Part shown: piece by piece, positions 31,801 to 42,199 of the stretch
Layout: the number at the start of each line of letters is the position of its first letter
How positions within the stretch are numbered: the first letter of the stretch is position 1
Assembly: GCF_025370935.1 (NCBI RefSeq)
Contig: NC_133494.1
Span: forward strand, 13,209,784 to 13,273,783
Length of the DNA stretch: 64,000 nt
Direction of reading: 5' to 3'
DNA from: Choristoneura fumiferana
Lineage: Eukaryota > Arthropoda > Insecta > Lepidoptera > Tortricidae
Made by a program: the position numbers and the translations under genes
The notes under the pieces: model-generated
Databases searched by the model: none
Told to the model about the DNA's origin: nothing
Seen by the model: only the letters and a program-made list of their open reading frames with translations

Positions 31801-34800
31801 TTCCGCATGTACCTATCCCTGGCGCTGTCTCCGCGCCGCACTCTGAACGGCCGGCTGTGCGTGTGGGCGTGCGGACGGTGCGCAGAAGCCGCGGCTGCCG
31901 CGCCACCCGTCGCCGCCGCCGCGCGCGCCGCCGCCGCGCAGGCGCTTAGAGCCTACTGTGCGCAGCTGGGTGAGTCGAGAACAGACCCTGTACTATACTG
32001 CTTCTTCTTCATCAACTTAAGAGTTATACTCTTGTCGGTGGAGTATCTTCCACACATCCCTCCTTTGAGCCATCCTCTTGACCTCTTGATACGACGCGAC
32101 GCCAACTTTCTCCTTTATCTGATCGATGTAGCTGCGCCTAGGTCGACCTCTTCCTCTCTTCCCCTCACTTCGTATCTTGCCGTCCCGCTGACTACCTACG
32201 ACAGACGTAGGTACCCCCCTATTTCTATTATTCTACATCTACAACTCCAGTAACTTTCACTACAGATGAAGAGTGTCAAGAGCTTCTGTCTGACGGGTCT
32301 CCTTTGGACCGTAACCACATCGTAGCAGTCGGATGCTACAGCGAAGTCATACCAGTCATACAATACCTTTGCAGTCGACTCTCTGAAACACAGTTGTGAG
32401 TTTCACCATAATTATTAATTACTCGACCGAAGTACGAAAATTTGACGCGTTCTTCAATTGTTTTTTTTTTACAGAATACCAAAGCAGAATCCAGTAGCTC
32501 TCTTCTTCTTGGATTGTCTCCTGACTCTAATGTCAAGTCTGTCAGAGAAAGTCAGCGATAACTCTCATTTCATGACGTTCCTTTGGCAGAAGTTTTGTCC
32601 TTCGCTAATATCCTTCCTTGGGACTCCGAGAGTTGATAAAAACATCAAATCGAGGTGAGAAATGATCACTATTTAAGTAAACAGTAGTAAGTACCTTGAT
32701 AGTTTATTTCATGATGGTTTATTTCAGGGAGCATGAAGGTCACTTAGTGGATGACTCGGGTAGAGGCTCTGGAGCTTTAGTTTGTGCCCCAAGCTTCAAC
32801 AGTAAACAAGCTAAAGCTGTCTACAGGTAATTTTTATACTTATTTAAATCTATATCCACTGGTTCCGCAAATTTTTAACATGAGGCGGCTATATATCTAA
32901 GAGCACCCGGTTTCACAACTGACCTGTTTCGATATAAGCTATCAAACGTTTTCATTATTATCAAGTAAGTAAATAAATAATTATCAAGTTATCGTCAAAA
33001 TTCTCCCCCACAGCATAGCCAATCAACTAATCCGCCTAGTTGGGTCAACTTCGAACCTAAGACCGGTGCTAGAAGCTTTATACCACCGCATGTTACTTTA
33101 TCCTCCAATATCACACCGGGTTGAGCCATTGCGAAGCACAAGAGAATTACTCCAGAATCCAAAGAGATTGTGCCAGCTGATTCTGCTACGGAAGGCAGAG
33201 ATGGAACGACATAGTGATGACATGGCGATATTACGACTGTAAGTATTATTTAATCTAGCACACACACTTCTTCGTATCAAATACAATCAATCAATACCAA
33301 TCTCAAAGCCATTGCAAAAATTTGGTGACTAATGAAAAAATGTTGAATGCGAACATGACATCAATTTATTTTACCAGAATAATGGACGGTATAGAAGAAT
33401 GTGGGCGTTGTGGCAACCCGGAAGTGGTTGCTGCTGCAGTGGAATGCGTGGTATCACTCTTGGATGCTCTTGAAAAACTTTGTTCCGGAACTACCGAGTA
33501 CCTCTGCCCAGAAGTTGCCACGCTCATACTAAAGCACTGGCCAAGGTTGCAGGATGCTGACTACACGGGACCTTTGACATATCAGACTTTGGCTCGATTG
33601 CCCAGCCCCTACAGGTAAATGGAACTTCATACTGGATCTATAGGCCTTCCTGCTTGAGAGTTAACTGCAGGCTGTGTAGTGTACAAGTCGTATACGACGA
33701 AATGCCTCTACGAGTTCTGATAACTGATAAGAAGTTTCTTGAATTTGTCTTTGCTCATTGACAGCTTTATGAACAGTTATTTTTTTTGCACAGAGATGTA
33801 GTTGCTGTTCTACAATGCAATGAAGAAAAGGACCATGACTCTTCAGGTACTTACAGTCAATACAATATTTAAGAGAAATCCTTAGGTAATTTAAATCTCC
33901 ATTACAAATTTACTTAGCTTGAGAGAATGCTCCTCTTATCCTATTAGAGACAGAGAGCGTATTAAATCAAATATTTAAATCAACGGGATATGGCTGACAA
34001 GTGTAACTATTCTAAGTCTTAATTTCAGACACTTCAGGCCCTGAAAATATGAGTTCAGGTAGCGATGCCGAAGCGGATTCTGATGCAGACAATGTATTCC
34101 TGCCCTCACGTGCAAGCCACCCTAACTTCACTACGGATATTGAAAACGATTCCCCTCACAAGAAGGCTAAAATTATACCGAAAACGCTTAACCTTGGCAG
34201 GTACTGGAAGAATTCCCTTCAGTTTGATAACGAATCGGTCGCTAGGATATTGTAACTTGGGTTGACACTACCAAAAGCTGAAAGAGATGTTTAATCTGTT
34301 CTACTTTTTGCTTCTAGGTGCACAGTAACAGAATGCAACGCAGACCTAGAGCGCCATAACGCAAGACAATTCGTGAAGACACTACAGAACTCCTTGCTAC
34401 CAAAACTGTTGAATTTGAGGACCTGTATTGAAGTTGATGAAGCAATGCAAGAGTTTGCATCGAAGTGCTGCCAACATAATGCGGCGCAGCCTCCCGCTAC
34501 GTCCTGCATTATGAATGCTGACGGAGTTTATCTTGCTACTTACGCTGCTCTGCTACTTACCTTACGGCAACGACGCACAGACTATTATAGGGAGCCTAGT
34601 GTGAGTAGAATATTTTAACTGCTTGAACGGATAGTGACATTTCTTCTCAAGTTGTTGTTATACCAATACTCGCATATGAACTTTTACATAGCAGTACAAA
34701 GTATTTATTATGAAAGGTACCAAAGAACTGTACTCCATTATGTAGAATTTGTTTTTTCCAGAAGATCCAAGTGTCGCTGACAGAAGACGAGTTCGTGGAG

Positions 34801-37800
34801 GAAGTGCAAGGCAGTGGTGTGTTGGTATACCTATCAGCAACGTGGCTTCGCGAGCTGTACCAACAAGTCCTAGTCAACGATCTGCTGAAAGACGTCCCTG
34901 GCTCCGACCATCCATTAGTGCATTTGCTATCAGGTACGTTCTTAAATTCTGAAAGACTATATACACAACTGTTTTCTTCATGCACTGGTTTATGCATTAT
35001 TTTTACCTTCCTAGCAGCTTGCATGATTTATTTTTTCGTAGATTATTGTCTTAGAATTGAAACTACCGTGAAACATAGACATACGAAGTATGTTTCGAAC
35101 CAATCCCTGATTTCTTATCAAGGTGAGCTCAAAACGAAAGGCAACCGTTTACAGTAGACTTCGATATGTAAAGTTATTGTTTCATAATATTTGTCTTTTA
35201 CCATCTTTGACAGATCTAGGAGGTTTGGACCAGAACCCTGTGATGTCGGACTGGCAAAAGCTTAAAGAGGTATCTATGGTCTACAGCAGCCTTAACGACT
35301 CCACGCAACATCAAGCCAGTTTGCGATGGGCAAGAAGGTATGCTACCTTAATTATTTACTAATTAATAATTAAACACTTTTCTTATTAGGTATTGAAATA
35401 AAAACTATCAAAATTCAACACACTGCTCTCTTTCTTCTAGAATATTAACGTGTATCTGGGATTCAATGGTAACAGTTCTCAGTGTACCTTTGACTGGATA
35501 TAGGAACCGTAAACAGAAATTTAATGTGATAATTTCAAAGAAGATTAATACTTTCGGGAAGAGGAAAAGGAGTGCTTGGGAAGGATTGACTATACAATGT
35601 CTGGAGGGGTTACATAAGGTAATTAAAAAAATATATGGATGCATAAATAATCATACTATTACTCATTTTTGTCGATCTAATGCACTTTGATAAATTCATA
35701 AGTGCTTAATTTACTGCTCAACTCACTCGACTATCCACCATATCCGATGGAGCAATTTTGTAATTTTTCATACTGTAATTTTGTTTTAGGCTGCAAGAGT
35801 GAGCAACACTTTGGGCTTACAAAACCGCTGCAGTAGCATTTTAGCACTCCTAGCAAATTCCGCAATTTCCCAACCCCCTAATGGAAAAATATTAGCAACT
35901 CATGCTCTATCATTGGATATTCTAATAACAGGTAACAAACTTGTCTTTAATCTTCAACTTTTCTTTGTTCATCAGAGTTAAAAGCAGATAAAAAGTGTCA
36001 CACTCAAACATTGCAGCGAGTCTAGATAAAATATTTTTTTGATTCTTTTCCCTTTCACTTTAATATTTTATTTTCGTATTTTATGCTAATTCATATCAAA
36101 GAATAAGATTTAAGAATACATTACAATCATTAATATTTTTAAGGTGGTCTGGAACTCGGTGCCAAAGCGCCTGAATGCTGGGAGCATATCTTCGCGGCCT
36201 GCCAGTATGTATCCAGTTTCGAGCACTCGCTGTTTGGACAGCAAGGCAACAATGCCACCCCGATAGTAGCCATGCAGACTGGACGTAATAAGACTGTCTC
36301 TATACTACAGGCTGATGCGAAGTTAGGGCTGGATGGGCGGGACGATGAGACTTGGTAAGATTACGTAATCATTTAGATATTTTTTTAAATATCTTATTTG
36401 GAAGATCCAATGATGGTATTGGTGACTGTTTTGTATGAGTTACTAATTCGAAGTAAAAGTTGAGTATTGATAACTTAGTTCGATCCTTTTGTTGTTCCAG
36501 TGTGGATGTATTCAATTATTTACAACCGATGCTAGAGAACAATCTAAGCAACGACATGTCTGTAGCTAAAATCGTTGAAACATGCCGACAGGAGGTAAAT
36601 ATCAAATTGCTAAATACTTAACTTCTGATATATTCGTTTACGGATACGTAGACCATGATATTATACTGAATGTTAGCTACTCCCATCTCTCTATTCGTTT
36701 GAGTGTAGATCGTTTTTCCCGTTTAGGGTGGCAACGTAATATCAGGCGCAGGAGCGGCGCGTGTGTGCTGCGCATTGTCAGCGGCAGGCGACGCCCTGTT
36801 CACGCGCCTCGCTGCAACCACTACGCTGCCTGCTCTCAAAGCAGCCCTACAGAGGCTTGTTGCTCATCACCATAGGCTGGTGAGTAAACAGATCATGGAT
36901 ACGCGTTGACAACGTGATTTGTAAAAATAAAATCCAGTAGATGTCTCCACCCACAATCCATGTCTGCTTGAAAGACAACTTCAGCGAAATATAACAATTC
37001 GTTAACAACGTGAGAGAAATTCGTTCAATGGTGTACAGTGACAGTGAATAAATAATTCAAAATAAATTATATGAATTTCAACTTTCATCACTGTTTCCCT
37101 CTTTCAGTTATTCTCTAGCTGGGACCAAGATGTAGTCAACAACAACGCCCCCTGGTGGCGCCGCGGCAAACACTCAGGCTCGAATGGCGGTGGCGAAGCA
37201 GCGCGGGCGCTGTGTCGAGCTGGCGACGTCGCCTTGCGATGTTTACGAGCTGCTAGACCGCTGGCGCATCGCATGTCTATATGGACCGTTGTGGGGCCGC
37301 ACTTTATGCAGGTGCGAGCTGGCAACTTTGAAGGTCACCTCTAGGCGCTTGCCACGCGATATTCTAGAATATTGAAAGGCTCTTGCATATTTAATAGCAA
37401 TACTGATTTTCTAAAACTTCCTTCATTGGTCATCGGTCGAACGGTCAGGTCATCCTGCTTGGCTCTATAATTAATGCGTAATCCATGGATTCATAAAATA
37501 ATTATTTTCTTTCATCTTTCTCTTGCTATTTTTTTTTATTAATCCAAGTCGAAACATAGTGGTCGCAGTTTGAAATAAAAATCATAATAAATCTCATGCC
37601 TGGCCTGTTCTTTTAACCGTTATATACGATGCCAATTTTGATTTCAACTAGTCCGACGTGGTAGTTCCAGGGAAGATTCGAAGTTTTTGAAACAAAAACT
37701 TCCTTTTTCAGGCCGCGTGTCATAAAGACATCCAGATCTCAAGTTTAGCGATCCAGTGTCTTCATGACTGCGCCACAGCGCTATTGAACCAGCAAGTGGA

Positions 37801-40800
37801 ACTACCTCATTTCCACTTCAACGAGGCTCTGCTGAAACCGTTTGAGAACCTTCTATGCTTGGAACTGTGCGATGACGATATTCAGGTACTTAACTAAAGC
37901 CTTAATTTCTTTTTCTTTAGACTTAGACGTGATGAAGTAACAAACAAACAAACAGACTTAGAAACTTTCGCATTTATAATATTAGTGGAATTCTGATGAT
38001 TATTAACGTTTTCAGGAGCAAATAATATCCTGCATTTGCGAATTCGTGGAGACAAATAGAATGGAGATTCGATCAGGCTGGCGACCACTTTTCAATACTC
38101 TTCGAGCCGCCAACAACTCCAACCAATACTCCGCTATACTCGAGATTTTCAAAGTGTTCCTAAATACAGACAACACTCTAGTTTTCGCTAATGCCGCTCT
38201 GGACTGCATTCTTTGCCTCTTAAGCCATATCAAAGGCCTCCACTACGACGAAACACAAGCCACAGAGGTAAAACAAAAGAAAAACTCAACCCAAACACAA
38301 ATCAAACCGAGTTTAAGCCTCAAATTCTCAAAGAACAGCAAATTTATTCCACTTAGCGAGGAAAAATCAGAAAAGGTCATAGTGGATATGTGTAAAGAGG
38401 CGCTCTACCATTTGGAAAATTGTGCTGATATCCTTACAATGATGTACAACATGCCTAAATGCCCGATATTTAATACTGGAAACAGAATCAAAGGAGACAT
38501 GCCTTTAGCTGTAGTCGATCCTATTATTCCTAGCAATTCTCTTGATATCACCAAGTACATTTCGAACGAGCATTGCGTAGAAGATCTAATTTCCTACAGG
38601 AAATTATCCACTAGCCTTCCGCCTTCAAATACAACTAACAACTGCCTTTTGAAACTTGATAAGCCTAGTAATATACTGAAGGTTTGGTACGTTTTGATTG
38701 AAGGGCTTATATCAGCTACGGTTGTGTGCTCAAAAAAGAATCAGCCTGCCGCTATGGAAACCTTATTCAAACTGTTAAGAAACACTATTGACGTTCCTGG
38801 TACACATTTTGGTCTGCATTGCTTAAACCACTTGCTGTTACCAACAGTGCAAAATTGGCTTCGACAAATTGCCAACGTCAATACACACTGGGATAGCGTC
38901 ATGCCAAACTTCAAACAATGTTGTGGAATGACTACAGATACAATCGTGGTATACTTGCATCATTTACAACAAATCAACATCGAACGATCGACAGCAGATG
39001 GTAACCCTGATGAGGAAATAGAACCAATTGAAAGCACGGAAGCTACGTTTGCTCTAAAACAGATTTTGCTCATTTTGGTGGAATGTATTGCTCAACCTCA
39101 GGAACCAATAGCTAGACTGGGAGCGTCATGTATTCGGCATATTATATTAACATCTGGGCACTTACTGACTGACAATCAGTGGGAGATAGTATGCACGAGT
39201 TTACATAGAGCATGCAACGTGTGCTTAACCCCTTTGAAGCAACTAACTTACGCTTTCCAAGAAAACTCCAATAGTTTCTACGGCGACTTAGCTATGGTAA
39301 AAGTGGCTGCAAGACGGGACTGTTCAGTGAATGACAATGTCAGATTACATGCCATGGCTCAACAAGTATTCCTGAATGAGCAGCTGAGAGGGGACGGTCA
39401 TGCAAAGCTGACTCCAAAGAACTCTTCCAATAACTTAATGCTTATCGATGATCGGAGTTACATTTTCCTTATTTACCTTCAAGAGACTGCCAATTCTTTA
39501 AATCCAGAATTGTACACAGTTAGAATTCCTCATAGAGGTTTGGTAGTTGGATTGTTAGCTCATCAGATTTTAGTTCAGATAATAGCTACGGTGCTCATTC
39601 AGGCTTCCTCGGATGTCTTTCATGGCATCAACAGTATCTTGCTAGAAAGTTTTAAAGCGGGATCAAATATTTGTAATTACAAATTTTTCCTGAACAGTGA
39701 TAACATGGATTTGTTACTAAAAAGTTTAGAGTTATCGTATGTAAGAGCGATGCAATTTGACTCCCGACCGGGATTGAAATTCCTAGTACAGAAAGTTTCT
39801 AACCTCGACTATGCCGCTAATCTATACAAACAAACAACTTCTTCATGGCTTATAAAAATAATAGCTCTGACAGAGATATTCTTCAGCGGTGTTCATAGAT
39901 TCAAATTAAAACCAGCAGATGTTTCTATAATTCTACAAAATTACACAACGACTCTAAATCTTACTCTTGAATATGATCGGTTTATAATGAAAATATTTGA
40001 TCTCAAAGCTACGTGGGAACTCCTATGTAACAATTATATAAAACATTTGATAAGCATATCGGACTTTGATGAGCCGGAAATGAAAGACAGAGCATCTTGT
40101 AGTTCAGTTGAGACAGATTCTTCTAATCCCTGTGATGAATACTATGCACAAAATACACCTGAATCTTCAGAACCTGCTAAAAAAGAAGATCTGAACGAAA
40201 AGTCTGATAGCGACAACCCAGACCATTGCATTGAAAAACCAAGACCATTCACGTTTGCAGACTTTAAAATAAACAGTGCAACGGTTGAAACAACAGAAGT
40301 TAATAACAGTGATGAAATCACAGAAGTGACTGAGGATAAAGCGGTCAATGAATATGATGCAGGTGTGGATAAAAAGTCAGAACGATCTGATTCTGATGAA
40401 GTAATACCTAGTAAAGTAAGGATAAAAGAAAGTGAATCTAGTGCAGTAAACGAAAAGAAAAAAAGCGCCCCAGATGCGCTGGACAGTCATATGAATACAC
40501 GCAGAGTTAATATAAGTATTTGTGAGGGACCGTCATATGATAAAATCCAACCAGTAGAGCCGATCATTCCTCCTCAACCCGTGCCGCCGGAGATTGAACA
40601 GCAAAGAGCATTAAGTATAAGTAAGGTAAGAAATTAAACTAAATAAAATTGAAAATTAAAACAATCTTGATTAGAGCGAAATTTTCTGATTACAGGAGCC
40701 CGAAGATCGTTAGATAAAACTGACCAAACTGTTAGTCCCACAATGGGCGTCAACAACTCTTTTCTTCTTGACTAAGTACTTATGTATTTTTTTTCAGGAC

Positions 40801-41010
40801 ACAGAAGTTCAGCGACATTGTTTCCAGAACATCCTAATAGCATATCTGGAACTGATTTTGACATTCCCCCTGGAAAGGTTCGAACTAATCAAGCCAGTGC
40901 TCCACAGTGGATTCGCTCAGCTCGCCAAAACGGTCACTGATCCCCAACTACTGGACAGAATTAATATATTTTTTGATAAAAAAGACTTAACCGAATTTAA
41001 TTATAAGTAA
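28838..41010 (+). CDS. ARFGEF3: Brefeldin A-inhibited GEF protein 3-like (ARFGEF3/BIG3 homolog)
   Basis: Twenty-three exons join in phase: 28838-28922, 29991-30124, 30842-30961, 31792-31969, 32266-32395, 32475-32654, 32728-32826, 33014-33238, 33378-33614, 33794-33846, 34029-34200, 34318-34600, 34762-34933, 35214-35337, 35441-35618, 35790-35931, 36144-36354, 36501-36594, 36727-36879, 37108-37311, 37712-37885, 38016-40625, 40798-41010. The product is 2,056 residues (human BIG3 about 2,177). Family landmarks: start M-E-E-L-L-Q-D-I-F-K-E-A, then L-P-L-Q-V-A-L-E-S-K; L-I-M-D-G-I-E-E-C; H-F-H-F-N-E-A-L-L-K-P-F-E; R-S-G-W-R-P-L-F; and F-L-N-T-D-N-T-L-V-F-A-N-A. It is a BIG/Sec7-family relative. Vertebrate BIG3 acts on secretory granules and binds prohibitin 2; no role for the insect protein is inferable here. 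An acidic linker of about 170 residues precedes the C-terminus. Confidence 0.95.
29425..29640 (+). repeat. LINE zinc-knuckle-like 3' coding fragment
   Basis: One frame reads C-G-R-R-C-R-S-H-I-G-L-V-T-H-E-R-R, a phrase common just before the end of some lepidopteran non-LTR ORF2 proteins. Frames are broken around it. It sits in ARFGEF3 intron 1, not in the host reading frame. Confidence 0.55.
30340..30610. repeat. Quasi-palindromic ATGAAATGGCG / CCTAGGAATTTC repeat
   Basis: Two direct units (about 30402-30465 and 30530-30585) share TCATGAAATGGCG, TTTCA, GATATGCCTAGGAATTTC and GTGATCTG-like segments, with short inverted pairings between them. Lies in ARFGEF3 intron 2. Class not known. Confidence 0.6.
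30642..30777. repeat. MITE of the GGGCTACTACGAAATTCG family
   Basis: AGCCCTATACTACGAAGTGC at the left and TCGAATTTCGTAATAGCCCC at the right, with the family centre AGAGTGAGAGGGATGGTACG. Inserted about 65 bases upstream of ARFGEF3 exon 3. Confidence 0.75.
31544..31592. repeat. Perfect 16-base hairpin
   Basis: GATTGCAGGCGCGCTA (31544-31559) and TAGCGCGCCTGCAATC (31577-31592) are exact complements around a 17-base loop. Similar CTTTTTAACTTT sequences lie on both sides and could be a target duplication. It is very GC-rich against an AT-rich intron. Confidence 0.75.
32015..32170 (-). repeat. LINE reverse-transcriptase C-terminal fragment, second copy
   Basis: Minus-strand reading includes R-P-R-R-S-Y-I-D-Q and S-Y-Q-E-V-K-R-M-A, as at 16245-16410. 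Lies in ARFGEF3 intron 4, opposite in orientation to the gene. Confidence 0.7.
34318..34933 (+). CDS. ARFGEF3: ARFGEF3 exons 12-13: degenerate Sec7-like region
   Basis: Exons 34318-34600 and 34762-34933 encode V-D-E-A-M-Q-E-F-A-S-K-C, then N-A-D-G-V-Y-L-A-T-Y-A-A-L-L-L-T-L and L-T-E-D-E-F-V-E-E-V. The order matches the core of Sec7 domains (D-x-x-M-x-x-F-A, A-D-x-x-Y-x-L-x-Y, then K-M-T-x-x-x-F). However, where active exchange factors have F-R-L-P-G-E with the glutamic finger, this protein has L-N-L-R-T-C. The conserved T-D-L-H is also gone. A working ARF exchange activity is therefore unlikely, as in vertebrate BIG3. Confidence 0.75.
37915..37996 (+). repeat. LINE/SINE 3' tail
   Basis: ACAAACAAACAAACAGAC followed by ACTTTCGCATTTATAATATT is the widespread lepidopteran non-LTR ending. 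It sits immediately before the acceptor of ARFGEF3 exon 22. Similar tails are near 22450-22495, 52430-52470, 55110-55145 (reversed) and 56800-56855. Confidence 0.6.
38016..40625 (+). CDS. ARFGEF3: ARFGEF3 exon 22: single 2,610-base exon
   Basis: Spans 870 codons (about 42% of the protein) in one phase-0 exon, while the 21 exons before it are 53-283 bases. It covers the HDS-like C-terminal helical repeats and the acidic, Ser/Glu-rich linker. Boundaries are clear: acceptor TTTTCAG at 38009-38015, donor GTAAGA after S-I-S-K. It is AT-rich at third positions, unlike exons 4, 19 and 20. Read-through would stop three codons past the donor. Confidence 0.93.
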
Positions 41011-41081
41011 GTATCAATTATTGTGATATATAAATTCACATTTTTAACTTGTATCCCTCAATACTTCAGTGTTATGTGCGA

Positions 41082-41087
41082 AATAAA
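41082..41087 (+). terminator. Poly(A) signal of ARFGEF3
   Basis: AATAAA 71 bases after the stop codon. A second AATAAA lies at about 41226-41231 and, if used, would carry the transcript into the RECK 3' untranslated region. Confidence 0.5.
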
Positions 41088-41119
41088 ATAAATTACATAG
41101 GTATACCACAACATTGCTT

Positions 41120-41125
41120 TTTATT
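41120..41125 (-). terminator. Possible poly(A) signal of RECK
   Basis: Minus-strand AATAAA about 440 bases past the RECK stop. Cleavage 15-25 bases further would fall at about 41095-41105, where ARFGEF3 transcripts also should end. Nearer minus-strand signals exist around 41280, so the true site is uncertain. Confidence 0.35.
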
Positions 41126-41563
41126 GTAAAATGAAACAATCTTTCTAGGTATTATTTTAATAGTCTTTTGAGCTTTAAGCACTAAACAAATATATTTCTC
41201 TTGCCTACGTCTAAATATTCATTTTTAATAAAACCTACTATTTTTACATTGCAGGACACTTGGTTCAGTCACTCACACATTTATTTGTCTTTTGTATAAA
41301 ATGCTTAAGTATGTCAGTATATCGCGTACAATGTAGGATCAGCATACAAATAAAATGGCACGATGAACTCACAATACTTACAAGAGGAGTTATAGAAAGA
41401 CAACAGATCAATAAATGCAATAATGCTCTCATATATGTGCGTACGACACGTGTCTGATATTTTTATAAACAAATACGTAAACAACTCTCGTAATGGCACT
41501 AATATTTGGTGTAATCGGTTTCATATTTACAATTTAGTACATACATATTTACATTAAAAAGTC

Positions 41564-42199
41564 TTATCTTAAAACAAAAATACTTACAAACGATAACGTC
41601 ACAGCAACTATGGATACGCTTAAACCACAAGCTCCTTTCGTTGGGTACGTATGAACAGTCAACGCATACGACAACGCACTTAGACCTAAATCACTTGAGA
41701 TTAACGGGCTCTCCCGGTTAATAAGTTCAGCTAATTTCTCAGCTTCTAAAACACACACACGCAACTGTAGATCAGTCGGATGATCCAGTATTGTCTCTAC
41801 AGAGACGAATATCTCCATTTCAATGGTGAGGTAACCTCTTAGAGCGCATTCGGCAATCTTGACTTGACGTTCCAAAGCGCTGAGGACATTCTTCAGATTT
41901 ATTACTGAAGAAGAAATGTTGGTGCCATATAAGGCTCTATCTATTTGCTTCTTGGAATAAAGGATTCTTAAAGCCCCTCCGCATTTTGGGCAACATGCGC
42001 CGGGAGCTGTGAACCCAAGGCAATTTGCTTTTCTTAATGGGGGACAGATGATTCTGTCGACCTGGCATTTGGGTTCCATGAGGTTCGAGATGGGTCCGAC
42101 AGCTAGACAGGGGCCCCGGTAGTCAACGCTCACGTACTCAGACCACGCAGCGCATTCAGAATTGTAGGTGATTCCGTTCGTCCCACAAACAGATCCAAC
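41564..42199 (-). CDS. RECK: RECK last exon: third Kazal motif, C-terminal domain, GPI signal
   Basis: Starts V-G-S-V-C-G-T-N-G-I-T-Y-N-S-E-C, an intact Kazal core. It continues through the C-P-K-C-G-G cysteine cluster and a conserved globular segment with E-A-E-K-L-A-E-L-I-N and S-P-L-I-S-S. It ends in about 20 hydrophobic residues and no cytoplasmic tail, as expected for GPI attachment. 636 bases, the longest RECK exon. Confidence 0.92.
   Translation of the reverse strand, partial: VGSVCGTNGITYNSECAAWSEYVSVDYRGPCLAVGPISNLMEPKCQVDRIICPPLRKANCLGFTAPGACCPKCGGALRILYSKKQIDRALYGTNISSSVINLKNVLSALERQVKIAECALRGYLTIEMEIFVSVETILDHPTDLQLRVCVLEAEKLAELINRESPLISSDLGLSALSYALTVHTYPTKGACGLSVSIVAVTLSFVSIFVLR

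Noticed and set aside
31659..31949. Alternative Arg-rich open frame across ARFGEF3 exon 4
   Set aside because: It is the +1 frame of the GC-rich exon 31792-31969; the in-phase frame joins both flanking exons and matches the family.
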